Shown here piece after piece: positions 42,468 to 55,127 of a stretch of DNA of 64,000 nt; positions within the stretch are counted from its first letter, which is position 1; every line of letters starts with the position of its first letter. Source of the DNA: Ficedula albicollis (Eukaryota > Chordata > Aves > Passeriformes > Muscicapidae). The position numbers and the translations under genes are program-made. The DNA lies in assembly GCF_000247815.1 (NCBI RefSeq), contig NC_021676.1, forward strand, positions 3,935,544-3,999,543. The letters are read 5' to 3'. The notes under the pieces were generated by a model that made no database searches, had not been told where the DNA came from, and saw only the letters and a list, made by a program, of their open reading frames with translations.

Positions 42468-42642
42468 ATGTTTGGTGGCACTTTGAAAGGTCTGTATCCA
42501 ACCCTACTGAAGATGAGCCTTCACCAGTATCTTTCAAACAATTAGTATGTTTGGTGGCACTTTGAAAGGTCTGTATCTTTCAAACAATTACATCCAACCC
42601 TACTGAAGATGAGCCTTCACCAGTATCTTTCAAACAATTAGT
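42468..42642. repeat. 79-bp tandem duplication with a 17-bp insertion in copy 2
   Basis: ATGTTTGGTGGCACTTTGAA begins at 42468 and 42547. Copy 2 contains an extra CTTTCAAACAATTACAT-like piece that matches the end of the unit, so the tail motif TATCTTTCAAACAATTA is present three times in all. Confidence 0.92.
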
Positions 42643-42802
42643 GAAGGGAGCTGCCAGGGGGAAACTGGAGGAATATGGAGGAGTGAGGACACTCATTTTG
42701 ATTTAGCACTGGTAGAGCAAAGCTTATTAAATAAAGGAGTCCAAGAATTTGAGACCCAGGTGCTGAGAGCCCCAGGGCAGCTCAGGGCACAGCATCCCTT
42801 AC

Positions 42803-42934
42803 CTGCATTAGAATTGAGCTCTTCATTTTCTGACTCTGTTCCGTTCTGACTCCCACTTCCATGAAGGCTGTTCATGGCCATAAGTTTCATTTTCTGTAGC
42901 TTCATAGCCTCTGCCATGGCAGCTGCTGTCAGAC
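42803..42934 (-). CDS. DACH2: DACH2 internal exon, MAEAMKLQKMKLMAMN segment
   Basis: This 132-nt coding exon has an acceptor ending TTTTCCCAG at 42935-42943 and a donor GTAAGG starting at 42802. It begins with two bases of a split codon and ends with one, so the incoming and outgoing phases are both 1. The peptide reads L-T-A-A-A, then MAEAMKLQKMKLMAMN, then SLHGSGSQNGTES, ENEELNSNA and a split Gly. In the family this follows DACHbox-N and is a short conserved helical, methionine/lysine-rich segment leading into a flexible acidic and Asn/Ser-rich linker. The SQNGTES stretch is what I recall for DACH2; DACH1 differs here. The ATG inside is not a start, because the frame is open to the acceptor and the phase needs an upstream exon. 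The next exon is 25.5 kb downstream. The frame is intact. Confidence 0.95.
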
Positions 42935-43650
42935 CTGGGAAAATATAAATAAATAATATGTGGTGTCATACTGTACAATGTGGCACTGCAAGTTTGATCA
43001 GAACATTCCTCTTCAGTAACAAAAATCACATAAATTCAATTCCCATTCTTAGTCCAGTTAAGTAATGCTATCCCTGAACACCATCTTTGTTTTAAAGTCA
43101 AGTTACTTCAATACACCATTCTAAGAATGTAAAAAAAAAAATAATAAATCTTTCATGTTTTTCTTTTTAACATGTATAGCATAAAGAAATATTTATTTAA
43201 TGCTACCCCTTTTGATTATACTTTTAAATATAATTTCCCGTCACTTTGATCACCTTGTCACTTTGATCACTTTCTGCTTGACTTATTTAGCTGCAACCAA
43301 ATTTCCACACACAGAGTAAGACACAGTATTCCTTAATTTCAACAGTTCAAAGCCAATTAACATGTAACAGTACAGCATTCATTGTTCTATTATACATCCA
43401 AATATTGCTCTGTCCTTTTGGGAGTCTGTTGGTTTGGATTAATATTATTGTGACATGAAAACATTACATTGGAAATGTGCAGAAAAACACAATATGGATA
43501 GTTACAGAATCAATCCCACTTTTAAGAGGCCATTAAGACCAGCAGAAATTCACAGAATTGAGGATATTGGTAGAAGGTTTTCAAATGACTAAAACCCAAT
43601 TAATTTCCAGTAGTAAAAGAGAAGAAGCAGAGTAACATCAGGCTACAAGT

Positions 43651-44343
43651 CACCATAATTATAATGAGGTGGGTTTTTTATTATTTAGAGTCCCATTATT
43701 TTTTTTTTTCATAAGTCCAAAGTTTTTAAGTTTTATCATTTTGGCTTGGTCACTAAATAAATCAGATTTTCTTCCACACAGTACCAAGTTATTTTTACTC
43801 TGGGCAAGATGTGACTGAAAATAATCTGAAATTCTTGCAGGCAAATCCAGGAGATATGGGCACAAAATCAAACATATGTCTACAGGTACAATTGTTTATT
43901 CACTGAGCTATGGATTAAAGGGGTTTATTTTCCCCCTCAGTAGGATTTGCTTTTATTATTTGCTACCTAGTTCCACAAATTCACTGAATTGCATTTACAC
44001 CATAATTATAATGAGGTGGGTTTTTTATTATTTAGAGTCCCATTATTTTTTTTTTCATAAGTCCAAAGTTTTAAAGTTTTATCATTTTGGCTTGGTCACT
44101 AAATAAATCAGATTTTCTTCCACACAGTACCAAGTTATTTTTACTCTGGGCAAGATGTGACTGAAAATAATCTGAAATTCTTGCAGGCAAATCCAGGAGA
44201 TATGGGCACAAAATCAAACATATGTCTACAGGTACAATTGTTTATTCACTGAGCTATGGATTAAAGGGGTTTATTTTCCCCCTCAGTAGGATTTGCTTTT
44301 ATTATTTGCTACCTAGTTCCACAAAATCACTGAATTGCATTTA
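43651..44343. repeat. 347-bp tandem duplication
   Basis: CACCATAATTATAATGAGG begins at 43651 and at 43998, and both copies end TCACTGAATTGCATTTA. I see about three differences: one T fewer in a T-run, GTTTTTAAG against GTTTTAAAG, and AAATTCAC against AAAATCAC. This is about 99% identity. Confidence 0.95.
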
Positions 44344-47300
44344 TTAAAACCCGTGGTTTTTTTAGTGGTAGTGCAACCCACTAAGGTATCATACATCAAA
44401 CCAGAATTAAATAATCTGCTTCAGGAAAGTATTGCTTACTGAGAGATTTCAATACTGATTAAAGGGAACTAATAATTTTCACACCCTATCCATAAATTAC
44501 AACACTCTTCTAAAAGCTGCTACAAATTTGACATTCAGATTAGCTCAGCTGCTCCTCTAAAGGGCTTCACAAAATTCTCATTATTTCAGGAAGACTTAAG
44601 AAAGGAAGCAATCCAGGACACCTTTTATCACACATGGATACAGCAATTTGGTCAAGTTCAGCAAAGATGTTCTGATCATCATCAATAATTTTGTCTTTTA
44701 GGTTATTTAATGCAGCCCTCACTTCGTACAAAAGAACACTACACTCTAATTTTTTTTCAACACCCTTTAAAGTTCTTTTACAAATGCTAGAGGTTTCTTA
44801 TCAAGCAGATATAAAACACTGATGTTTAAACTCCTGTTTTTATTTCACACACTCTCACTTAATCCATCACAGAATACATCTCCAATGATAAAACTCTCCA
44901 CACACTTTCTGGAGAAGATGAAATAGTCTGCAAACTTTTTTTTTTTCCCCCCCTTAAGGAAAGGAAGTGGGATTGCTCTTTAAGTGAATTTTGCATTATT
45001 TTCAGGAAGTAAAAAATCCCAAGCATCATCAGAGTTCTGAGGAATTGACTGTTTTCTAGATTTCCAGGCACCTTTTCACCTTTTATTTTTAATCCATTTG
45101 CAAAGAATTCACAAACATTTTAATGGTTCTAAAAACATAGTGTCAGAACATGGAGTTTTGTCTTCTAACCTTTTATCATTTGTATGTACCCAGAGATGCA
45201 CAGACAAACCAATATTCCAGTGTTTTCATCAGGGTCAATATTTATACAGGTTCTTGATACAGATTGGAAGTCATGAAATTTAATTCAATATGCAAAACAG
45301 TAAAGAAACTATTTATAAGGAGGTAGATAGGAAATTCAGATCTTTAGCAAAATGTTCAGAGAAAAGACAAGAGAAAAAAATTATCCAGGGCACTGTATTT
45401 AAAAAAAGAAGAAAAATTCCCCAAAACCTTCTAGTGACAGTTGTACCAGGAGTGTACTGAAGGCAGAAAGGTACCACAGCACAAACAGAAAATAATAAAC
45501 ACAGTCCCCAAATCACCACGATGCCGCCTGCAGAAATTAAAGGTAATTATTGTCAGGCATTTGTGAGCTCCCTAACCAGACACAGCTGCCATGAGGACAC
45601 CAGCCAAGAAACAGTGATGGATCAGAAAACTGTGCTGTGCCATCTGCCACAAAAAAGTCACTCCACTGCAGCAGCAAAAGTTTCAAGAGTAAAACACAGC
45701 CCTGGTGCAGAAAGCACCAAGGTCCTGCACAGCCAGGAACAAGCTTGAGAGAGAGTTGAGATCGCCCCCAAACTCAGCCTGCAAAGGCTTTATTCTCTCA
45801 CTCACTCCCCAGTCTATATAATTCCTTGAATCAGAAGTCACAGAATCTGTCTGAGGCACTTTAAAAACAATGTACTGATTGCTCAGCATCTCTGAGATAA
45901 CAAAACTGAGGCTAAACAAATGGGTTCAGCAGTAATGGGGTGCAGCTGATTGAAATGATGGCAGGAAACAGGCAGCATTGGCATAATCTTCAATTAGGTA
46001 CTGCCATGTTTAATGTTATTTGAGCTAATATTTAATTTAACTATTAATAAAACTTCTTTCTATAACTGACTCAGCATGGGCTAGCTGTGGAGAAGAGGGC
46101 TATTCTTCAACTGACTTATCTAAGGATCTACAAAGAACTGAAGAATCATTTCCATCCTCTTGGATGAATCATTATCAGCAGTAGAATCTCACTTAGAGCA
46201 CCTCACTTTGAAAAATGTCCTGGGAACTGCTGTAACATACACATCTATCCCTCTACTTCCCCATTAAAAAAAAAAAAAAAATGAGATCACTAGGAAAACC
46301 CACATGCTGGATTACATACTTCAAAGCTTCTGGTTTTTCCTGTCCATTTACACTTTGAATTTTCCTTTCTTCAGTTACCTTCTGCCAGCTGTGATCAGTC
46401 AGGGAACACGCAGGAAATAAAGTGTGGACATTTGTTGTCCAACAGGGACATCCTTCCCAACACCAGAGCACAGGAGCAGCCTGGGCATGGCCAGGATGGT
46501 TTTTGGGCAGGGCTGCCATGGTGGGGCTGGTGCTGCTCCAGTATCCCCATCACTGGGAGCAGCTCCTGCTGGGATCTCTGGGAGAGACACGGAATCTGGG
46601 AGCTGTGTTCTGTGTGCAGGGATCTCATCCCAACTCAGAACTCGTGTGCAGGGCAGAACAACCAGCTGTGATCAGGGTTCTGTGAGCCCAGCTCAGCCAG
46701 GACACTGCACCCTCCCAGCACAGGATTTCACCCAAAATAACCAAAATAACCCTTCATGGACACACAAACCACACACTCCTGACAGGCTGCACTCAAGGAA
46801 AATTCTGCAGCTCTATCCTGGGCACACAGATCAAGCCTAAGAACCTGTTTCCAAATGGAGAGTCCGGATCCAAACCAGGGCTGTCCCCAGCTGGCCCAAC
46901 AGGGCACTGGCTGCCCTGGGGACACCCCAGTGCCTGGGTGCTGGAGATGGAACTGAGCCCCACGTCCTTGGCTGCTCCTGAGCACACCCCTGCCCCTCCA
47001 GCCACAGCACTGTGGTACCTCAGAGCACCAGGGAGGCTCCTCCATCCTTGGCTGCACCCCCTGGGTCAGTGGCCAATTGTCTGCTCACATCTCCCCACCA
47101 CACACCTGACAGAAAAACTCCTGCAGGTTATTCCTTGGTGAAGTCTCAGCAATTGTTTCAGAACCAGCATTTTCACTGCCTGGCCCAAATTTCACAGCCC
47201 CAGGTGCTTGCTGTCCCCAGCACAGGGCACTGCTGAACCACCAGGGGACAAGGGGACAAGGGGACAGTGTCCCCTGCCTCCAGCAACATCTCAACTTATT

Positions 47301-47579
47301 TCTTAACAAAAACCTCCTGGTGGTTGGGTAAGAACCCAAAACTCAACTACATTCCACTGGTGGCTTGGGTGCAAGTGACTGCTGCACATTTAACCAATGC
47401 CCAGCCACTGAAAATTGGATTTTGATGGTGAATACAAGGGCTCTGAGCTTTGCAGGTGACCCTGAGTGTCTGCTAATCTCATACTCCAGCTACAGCTATT
47501 TTTTTCTAGTTTCCTGATTAGTCAGACTGTGCCTCTCCTTCATATTAGTTTGAAAGCTTTTCTGTCAAAACTGTGAACA

Positions 47580-48065
47580 AGTAAATTAACTAAAGGAGAA
47601 CTATGAGTAATCAAATCCTGAGGTTTGCAATTAATTAAATGAAATGGTGAGTCAGTGAACTGAAAAATGGTTTTATATTAAAACAAAACATTTAATTAAA
47701 TTAACAGTCAACACATTGCAATTAATAATATTCAAAAGGAAAAATGAAACCCAGTTTAGCTGTGCCATATTATTTCAGTGTAACAGTCAAGCATTGTGCA
47801 TTGGCTTGTTTATTATTTGCATTCAAAGCTGGTATGGGTCAAGCATGCTGTGCTAAAACAGCAATGATGAAATATCTGGTACTATGAAATGTCAGTATGA
47901 GAGACCATATTGCCAACAGTGAAAACAATCCTGAAACCTCCAACAAATTAGGCTTTCCAAGACTGAAAAGGAATGCTCACTTTAATTAAAATTAATAAGC
48001 AAATGCATATAATATACTTTACATTTTCAGAATGCCTGCAGAATTTTACTCATTAATTAATTTTA
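47580..48065. promoter_or_regulatory. Candidate intronic enhancer, homeodomain/POU-site rich
   Basis: About 480 bp carry at least five TTAATTAA or TAATTAA-type cores, near 47630, 47690, 47720, 47985 and 48052. A perfect ATTTGCAT octamer lies at 47815-47822. The stretch is unique in the window and free of simple repeats. DACH genes are known for distant intronic enhancers, but conservation cannot be judged here and AT-richness alone yields such sites. Confidence 0.3.
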
Positions 48066-48387
48066 AAAATCACGCTGGGAAGTGGAGGCTTCTCTGTGGC
48101 TGAAATGAATCACCCTTGCTTAGTGATAAATAGGGAGGCAAAACCCAGCACTACACAAAGGACAGTGAAAATGAATTCTTGGATAAGAACAGTAAAATGC
48201 CCAAAGTCTTAAAGCAGTTTGGAGATGGGTCCAAATTCATAATTCTTGTTCCTGCAGATGTTTTTCATGTTTGTGAACTGACTCAAACAGAACCAGCAGG
48301 AAGATTTAGCTCTAGTGAAAATACCCTGGCTACCACCTGTGAATGGTCACAGTAATCCTTCAGTGTGAATCATCTGAGGGACCCAGG

Positions 48388-48511
48388 GATGGAAATCAGG
48401 GAGTAACTGGGGAGCAACTGGAGCCAATGATGGAACTCAGGGACTAACTGGGGAGTAACTGGAGCCAAGGATGGAACTCAAGGAGTAACTGGGGAGTAAC
48501 TGCAGGCTGGG
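48388..48511. repeat. 41-bp minisatellite, three units
   Basis: GATGGAA-x-TCAGGGA or its variants begin at 48388, 48429 and 48470, each followed by TAACTGGGGAG and AACTGGAGCCAA. A fourth GGATGG start at about 48511 is degenerate. Confidence 0.88.
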
Positions 48512-48846
48512 GATGGATTTTGGTGAGAGCAACACCCCAGAGCTGGGAGGGCACTGGGAGCCCAGGACCTGTCAGATGGATGTCCTGAAATCCAGCTGAA
48601 ATGCAGCCAACAGCCAAGAAATGCATCACAACACTGGAGATTCTTTCCTCTGTTCTTACACCTGCAGCCAGCTGTTCTGGTATTACACCCAGACTCCAAA
48701 AACATGTTCTTTCCCCTGTTGCAACAGGGAAACACCCCAAATGACAGCAAGAACTGGATTTTCAAGGAGAACATTTGAAATTCTGTATTTATCATGCTGC
48801 ATGATCAAGGCAAAGGAGAAAATGAAGACTCCTTGGTTTATCTTAC

Positions 48847-48956
48847 AGGGCTTGGAGCACCCTGGTCTAGTGGAAGGTGTCCTTGTCCATGGTAGGGGGT
48901 CGAATGAGATAACTTTTAAGGTCTCTTCCAACCCAAACCAATCTGGGATTCTTGGA
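48847..48956 (+). mobile_element. CR1-type LINE 3'-end fragment
   Basis: CAGGGCTTGGAGCACCCTGG, TCTAGTGGAAGGTGTCC and CCATGGTAGGGGGT are followed by TTTAAGGTCTCTTCCAACCC, AAACCAATCTGGGATTCTTG. This is a plus-strand CR1 3' end, truncated at 5'. Confidence 0.88.
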
Positions 48957-49533
48957 TTTCTTAACCACACTCAGTTTATGAAAGTTGACAAATTACTGAA
49001 GATGATCCTTACCAGCACCTTTCAGACAATACTTAAAAAATTTTGAGTGGCCTAGCATTTTTAAATACCACCACTTCAAAATGTCAAAAAACATTATACT
49101 GTGGCAAAAGAATCCTACTGAGAGGGAAAAAATCCAAACAAATATTACTCATATTTGTCAGGAATTGTGAGAAATTAATCAATCTTTCACAGAGAAGCTT
49201 CAGTCATCTTGGAAATGTCACAGTTTTTTCTTGAGGGACTTGATTCCCTGCTTTTGTGCAGACCCTAAATATTCCCCAGGTAACTTCCCCTTCTGCAGCT
49301 GCTGATGGGGACAGACACACAGACAGTTCTCTCCATCCCACACAGGTCAATGGCTGCTCCACCACCACCCAACCCAGGCAGTGATGCTGGGGAAAACACT
49401 GATAATGTCATTTAAAGACTTTGCCAAGTGCTCAAGGGATCAGAATTAGCACTGCACAAATGTTTCTGAGTTTCTGACAGCTTGATTTTGCAATCCTGGT
49501 AATTTCTGTTTAACATGGTGTGCTTGCTCACCT

Positions 49534-49589
49534 TACTTTAAAATACAATTTCATGGAAAAGTACTTTAAAATACAATTTCATGCAAAAG
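49534..49589. repeat. 28-bp tandem duplication
   Basis: TACTTTAAAATACAATTTCA begins at 49534 and 49562, and the copies differ by one base (ATGGAAAAG against ATGCAAAAG). Confidence 0.88.
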
Positions 49590-51425
49590 TTCACATGAGC
49601 ATAAACAAGATTAAAACCTCAAAAAAAGCATCAAAACATCCCTGCCACTCTGTGGAACAATTCACAGAAGCAACAGCTTGTCACTCTCTAATTTCACACA
49701 CACTTAGACAGATGCAAGAGCCCTGATTCTCACAAACGTGGGGTCTGCTTTAAACATGGGGAGAGCTCCAGATGCTTTCATCCCATGTCTGTCCCTATTA
49801 TTTAAGCTTCTCACCCCACTCATAACCTCTTATCCTCCCTGATATCCATCTGAAAGATTGGGAACATTTTTAATGTGAACATTTTCCATCAAGTACCTGG
49901 GATATTTCATATCCTCCATTCACATGAGGTGATGACCCAAGAGATGTCAGATTTCCCATCTAGACCCAAGGGGCTCAGTCAGAAGTACAGAGACATTTTA
50001 ATCCCAAATTTGTGCCTAGATCTGATGCACAGCAAACCCAGCTGTGCATTTTACAGTTGGCTTCCTATCCAAAAAGGCACCTGCATCTCCTGTGAAACTA
50101 AACTGCAGCTTCCCCTGTCGGAGGGAAACAGGAAAATCAGAACTTCAAAAAGCACCGAGAGGGTTACATTGCGTTTTTTTCCATAATTCTTACATGGGTC
50201 TCATGAGAATTGATTAATTTTGTGACATTTTCTGCTCTTTTTTACAATCTATGTCATGAGAATGATTTGTCAAGGCTGTAATGTGTAATACTTTTAGTAT
50301 TCTGAACTACTGTGACCTTTACCTTCTTCTGTATATTTGATTGACTGACCATCCCACTTTGGATGTACAGCTTTCAAAAGATGGAAGTACATGCCAGGCT
50401 CAGCAGCCATTGAGTTATCACCGAAAAAATCACAACCCCTTGATAACTTTTACATTCTTCAGTGCAGATCTGATGCAATTTTAGCCATGTCACTGAAACT
50501 TTTTGACAAAAAATGGAAACTTACAATATTTAAGCAGTGTTTTCAAACATCAAGACAGTGACAAATTTATGCATAAGGATCTGATTTCAGTAAGTTAAAT
50601 TAATGCTCATAATCACCCAAAGTCTAAAACTATCTGCTTATGATTTCATAATGCTGTCACAGATTAAAGATTGCAATAAAACAAAATAAATTCAATTTAC
50701 AGGGAAAAAATATTAACTCCAAAGTGCTAAACATTCAGAAGTCACAGGAAAAAAGTGGTGATCAACATCAGCATTTGCTTCTGACTGGAGGACTTTGTTA
50801 CCCATTTTAGAATATTCTTGGGGTCCTGGGAACCTAAAATTATGTAATCAATATATAAAACCTCACCGTCCTCATACTGACCATGTACTTTCTGTTCTTC
50901 TCTATAATCACAGAAGTCTGCCATGGTGCACGTGCTGCCATCTGAAATCAGAATTTGCTCTTCTTTCTTTTTTCTCCATATTTATTCTTTCCCATTACAT
51001 CAGTTTCTCTGGGCTTCAAGCACCTGTCCATGAGCAGTGATGACAGAAGGGAAATGGCAGAAGTTTTTGGAAATCCTTTCAGCTAAGTACCAAGAAGTCT
51101 GAAAGCTTATCTGGAGCTGGCAAAAATCTCTCGAGTTTGTAAAATTAATTGGGCTGGAAGGTCTTCTGAGAATAAGGATATATTTGTGAGTGATTTCAGG
51201 CTACTTCCTACTTGTGACAGGAAAATGCCATACAAATATTTGTTTTGTATCAGATGACACACAGCAGTTACATCCCAGCTGTCTCAATGCACACTTTTTA
51301 AATGGTGCATTTCAAGGATTTTAAGTGAATAGTGAGCCCCATAAATTCACCATGCTACAATATTTCACAAAAAAACCACACTGCCAGGATCAGCACTGCT
51401 GGTAGAGACTGGATTGTTAAAGTAT

Positions 51426-51593
51426 GCTTTGTGAATTTGTAGATTCATCCCCTACACGCTGCTGCTAACACATAAGCCACCTTCAGGACTCTGCCAGAAC
51501 ACAAATGCCGCTTTGTGAATTTGTAGATTCATCCCCTACACACTGCTGCTAACACATAAGCCACTTTCAGGACTCTGCCAGAACACAAATGCA
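51426..51593. repeat. 84-bp tandem duplication
   Basis: GCTTTGTGAATTTGTAGATT begins at 51426 and 51510. The copies differ at TACACGCTG against TACACACTG and GCCACC against GCCACT, so they are diverged rather than identical. Confidence 0.93.
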
Positions 51594-52054
51594 GTGCTCT
51601 GATCACACACAACTCTTGGTTATTTAAGGCTGAGAAATCTGTGGCCAGTTCAAAAAACCCACAAAAATATTATGTTTATTTGAAGTACAATAATCTGACC
51701 AAAGAAAATAGAGAGCCCAGACTCCTGTCCAAGTGGCATTTAATTAACATGACCTCTGAAGATTCAAGTTGGAAAGCAGCATCACCTAGGAACAGAAATT
51801 CCTGGAATGTTCTTCTGAGATCTATAACCACTTTGCAATTCTGGCTGTTGAATTAAAGCAAAATATTCATGTTTTAAGATCATTTGAAAACCCACAACTT
51901 ATTCACAGTGAAAAATATTTAGGGATGGCATTAGGGGATCTCCAGCTTCAAGAAGAACCTACCACATCTACAATCATTATTACAAAATATGTAGAATGTA
52001 GTGCACAAATGTAATTTTCCTGGAATAGCCAATTCCCAAATGAATACTCTATTA

Positions 52055-52196
52055 ACTGCTCAATGTAAAATAAAGTAACATTTGGGGGAGCAGTGACCTC
52101 TACTCTTCAAACGAGGACTCCACCTACTGCTAAATGTAAAATAAAGTAACATTTGGGGGAGCAGGGACCTCTACTCTTCAAATGAGGACTCCACCT
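52055..52196. repeat. 71-bp tandem duplication
   Basis: ACTGCTCAATGTAAAATAAA at 52055 and ACTGCTAAATGTAAAATAAA at 52126 start two copies ending GGACTCCACCT. A few substitutions separate them. Confidence 0.93.
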
Positions 52197-52324
52197 ACTG
52201 CTGCATTATGATCTCTTTATACACTTTTGTCTTAACAAAACCTGTTTGGTTTCTGGCTTGTTTCCCATTTCAGGGAGTGGAAAAAGACACATTTCTCCAA
52301 AGCAGTCACAGCCTGATCTTCACA

Positions 52325-52488
52325 CAGTGCCCAGGAACGCAGCTTTTGTCACCAAACCCCTGCACCAGTGTTGGTTGTGACAGAAAGGATGCTGTGGGTA
52401 CCCCGGCAGTGCCCAGGAACGCAGCTTTTGTCACCAAACCCCTGCACCAGTGCTGGGTGTGACAGAAAGGATGCTGTGGTACCCCGGC
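52325..52488. repeat. 82-bp tandem duplication
   Basis: CAGTGCCCAGGAACGCAGCT begins at 52325 and 52407. Both copies run through CACCAAACCCCTGCACCAGT and end in TACCCCGGC. They differ at GTTGGTTGTG against GCTGGGTGTG and by one G near the end. Confidence 0.93.
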
Positions 52489-54621
52489 GCTCAGGCTGTG
52501 AACCATGTGGAAAGAAGGAAATGAGATATTCTGGATGAGTTCCTCCCAGCTCCAGCAGGGGCTGGACAATCCCAAGGGCTGTGCCCGAGCAAGGACAGGC
52601 TTCCATGCAATGCTCCAACCTGCACAGCAAATTCCTGAGCTGAGCTGGTGCCCTGGGCACCTCTGGAGTGGGTGATGGATATGTGCAGCCCCAAAGGGCA
52701 CAGGGGAAATGAGGAGCTGCCACAGGCTGCAGAAACCAGGTTTAACCTCAGGGAATGTTCAGTAAAGAAACAAAAGAGCCCTGTTTTCCTCTGGGGCATA
52801 AATGAATGACTATTGATCCCACAGCCAGGGTGTGAGGAATGTGATTAGGGAGCAGGGGGTACCTTCACTTTCTTTCTTAAGCATTTTCTTTACTTTTGAT
52901 GGTTCTGATCTCTCTGTTTTCAAGTTACTCTCCTACAGCTTTGCTGAAGCTTATTCATGCACATTTACTTGCACAAATAACACAGGAGACAAGTAATTTA
53001 GTCCCAATAGGTTAATATCACCTTTGTTTATGAAGTTATGCCAGAATAGCTATTTCCATTTTACGCTGTGCAAGGTAAAGAACATTTTTCAAAACTGAGA
53101 CACTGACTGGAAGCTTATTTTCTTGTTCCAGGTGGTGAATAAAAATAACACGTAGAAGATGAACTACACCATTTTTAAAATCTTAAAGGATGTGTCTCTA
53201 CTCGCTGGTCAAGCTGAATTAACTTCCAGCCTCCAAGCCAAATGCAGGCTTGAAGAGGAGAGGAATAATTTAGTTACTGAATTGAAACACTGAATAATCT
53301 AAAATTATGCAAATATTCTCTTTGCCCTTGCAAATCTTTACATACAAACTCTACTGGTCTTTACTCCTGAGTTTGCACCAGTATAGCAATAGTTCTTCTA
53401 GAACTATGGCAACAAACATTTTTAGCTCAGGTTTTGTGCAATTATTTCAGTAGTCAAAGTATGTTCAGATTTTAAAATAGATTCTCAGGATTTTTAAAAT
53501 TGAAATTAAATAAATTTACTTCAAAAATAAAACTGCATTTAATATAAATGATGTCCAAGATGTACTGAGATATTTTTACTCAATTCAGAGAAATACTGCA
53601 GGTATCTTTTCATCCTGCTTTTCCAGAATTCTACATTATATAACTAATCCCTTGCAAGTATTCCTTTTACGATTATTGTACTCTGCAGTCTTCAACCATT
53701 TCTCAATATTAATACTGTACTTTTTGCAGCTATCTGTTTAGAGCTGAGAGGTTTAAATCTACTTTAAGGTCTTTTCCACATTGCTAAATTCATTATTATA
53801 AAGTTATCTAGATGATACTCCAATGCATCCCCAGTACACATTTAGAAGCTTAACGTACAAAACATCTGTCAATTTTGGAGTTTCTTAAAAAGACAAATTC
53901 TGCTTCTTCTATTGATATTTCTTTTAAATAAATCTTTTCAGTATTTATCTACTCTATCCTTTATTGACATTTCCCTAACAGTAGCACTGCATTGATAAGA
54001 ACAGATATAACAGAAAATGATCAATTAATATCTGAACAGCTCAGTATGCTAAATATAAATCCTAACTGTAATTTTATTCCCCTGCATAATTTTAGGAATT
54101 GGTATGTATTTAAGAAAACCTACTCACTTCCCTTGGGCTGAGGATGGATGTGAAACACACTCCTCTAATGTGAAGGAACTTCAAGATGACCAAGCAACTT
54201 ATTTATATTCTCTTCAGGAAATAAATAATTTGTCCTTATTTCTTTCAAAAAGAAACTGCTCATACTTGAGAAGAAAATTAACCTCTTTACTGATTAATCA
54301 CTAGGCAGCTTTGACTGGTGAAGAGAAAATTGTATTACAAATGAACAGCTACCTGTTATCAAATTACAAGGCATTTTCATCAAAGGACCCAAAAATGCAG
54401 CACATTGACCAGTTAACGTGTTTCCACTGACCTGGGGGGATTTTTCCAGTTAACAGCTTCTGAAGAATGCTGCCTTTTGATTCTTGTCTCTGACACAAAA
54501 ATGATTGTCCCATTTAGCCACTGCTCTATCACATACATCAGAGAATCCTATTTACTCACACGCTACTGGAACATTAAAACACAATACTGTGATTGTCTCT
54601 GGAAGAAAATTCTAAAGATTG

Positions 54622-55127
<506 letters not shown>

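Noticed and set aside
52497..52799. 102-131-codon minus-strand frames as a coding exon
   Set aside because: They partly read the 82-bp duplication, overlap each other in different frames and match nothing known to me.
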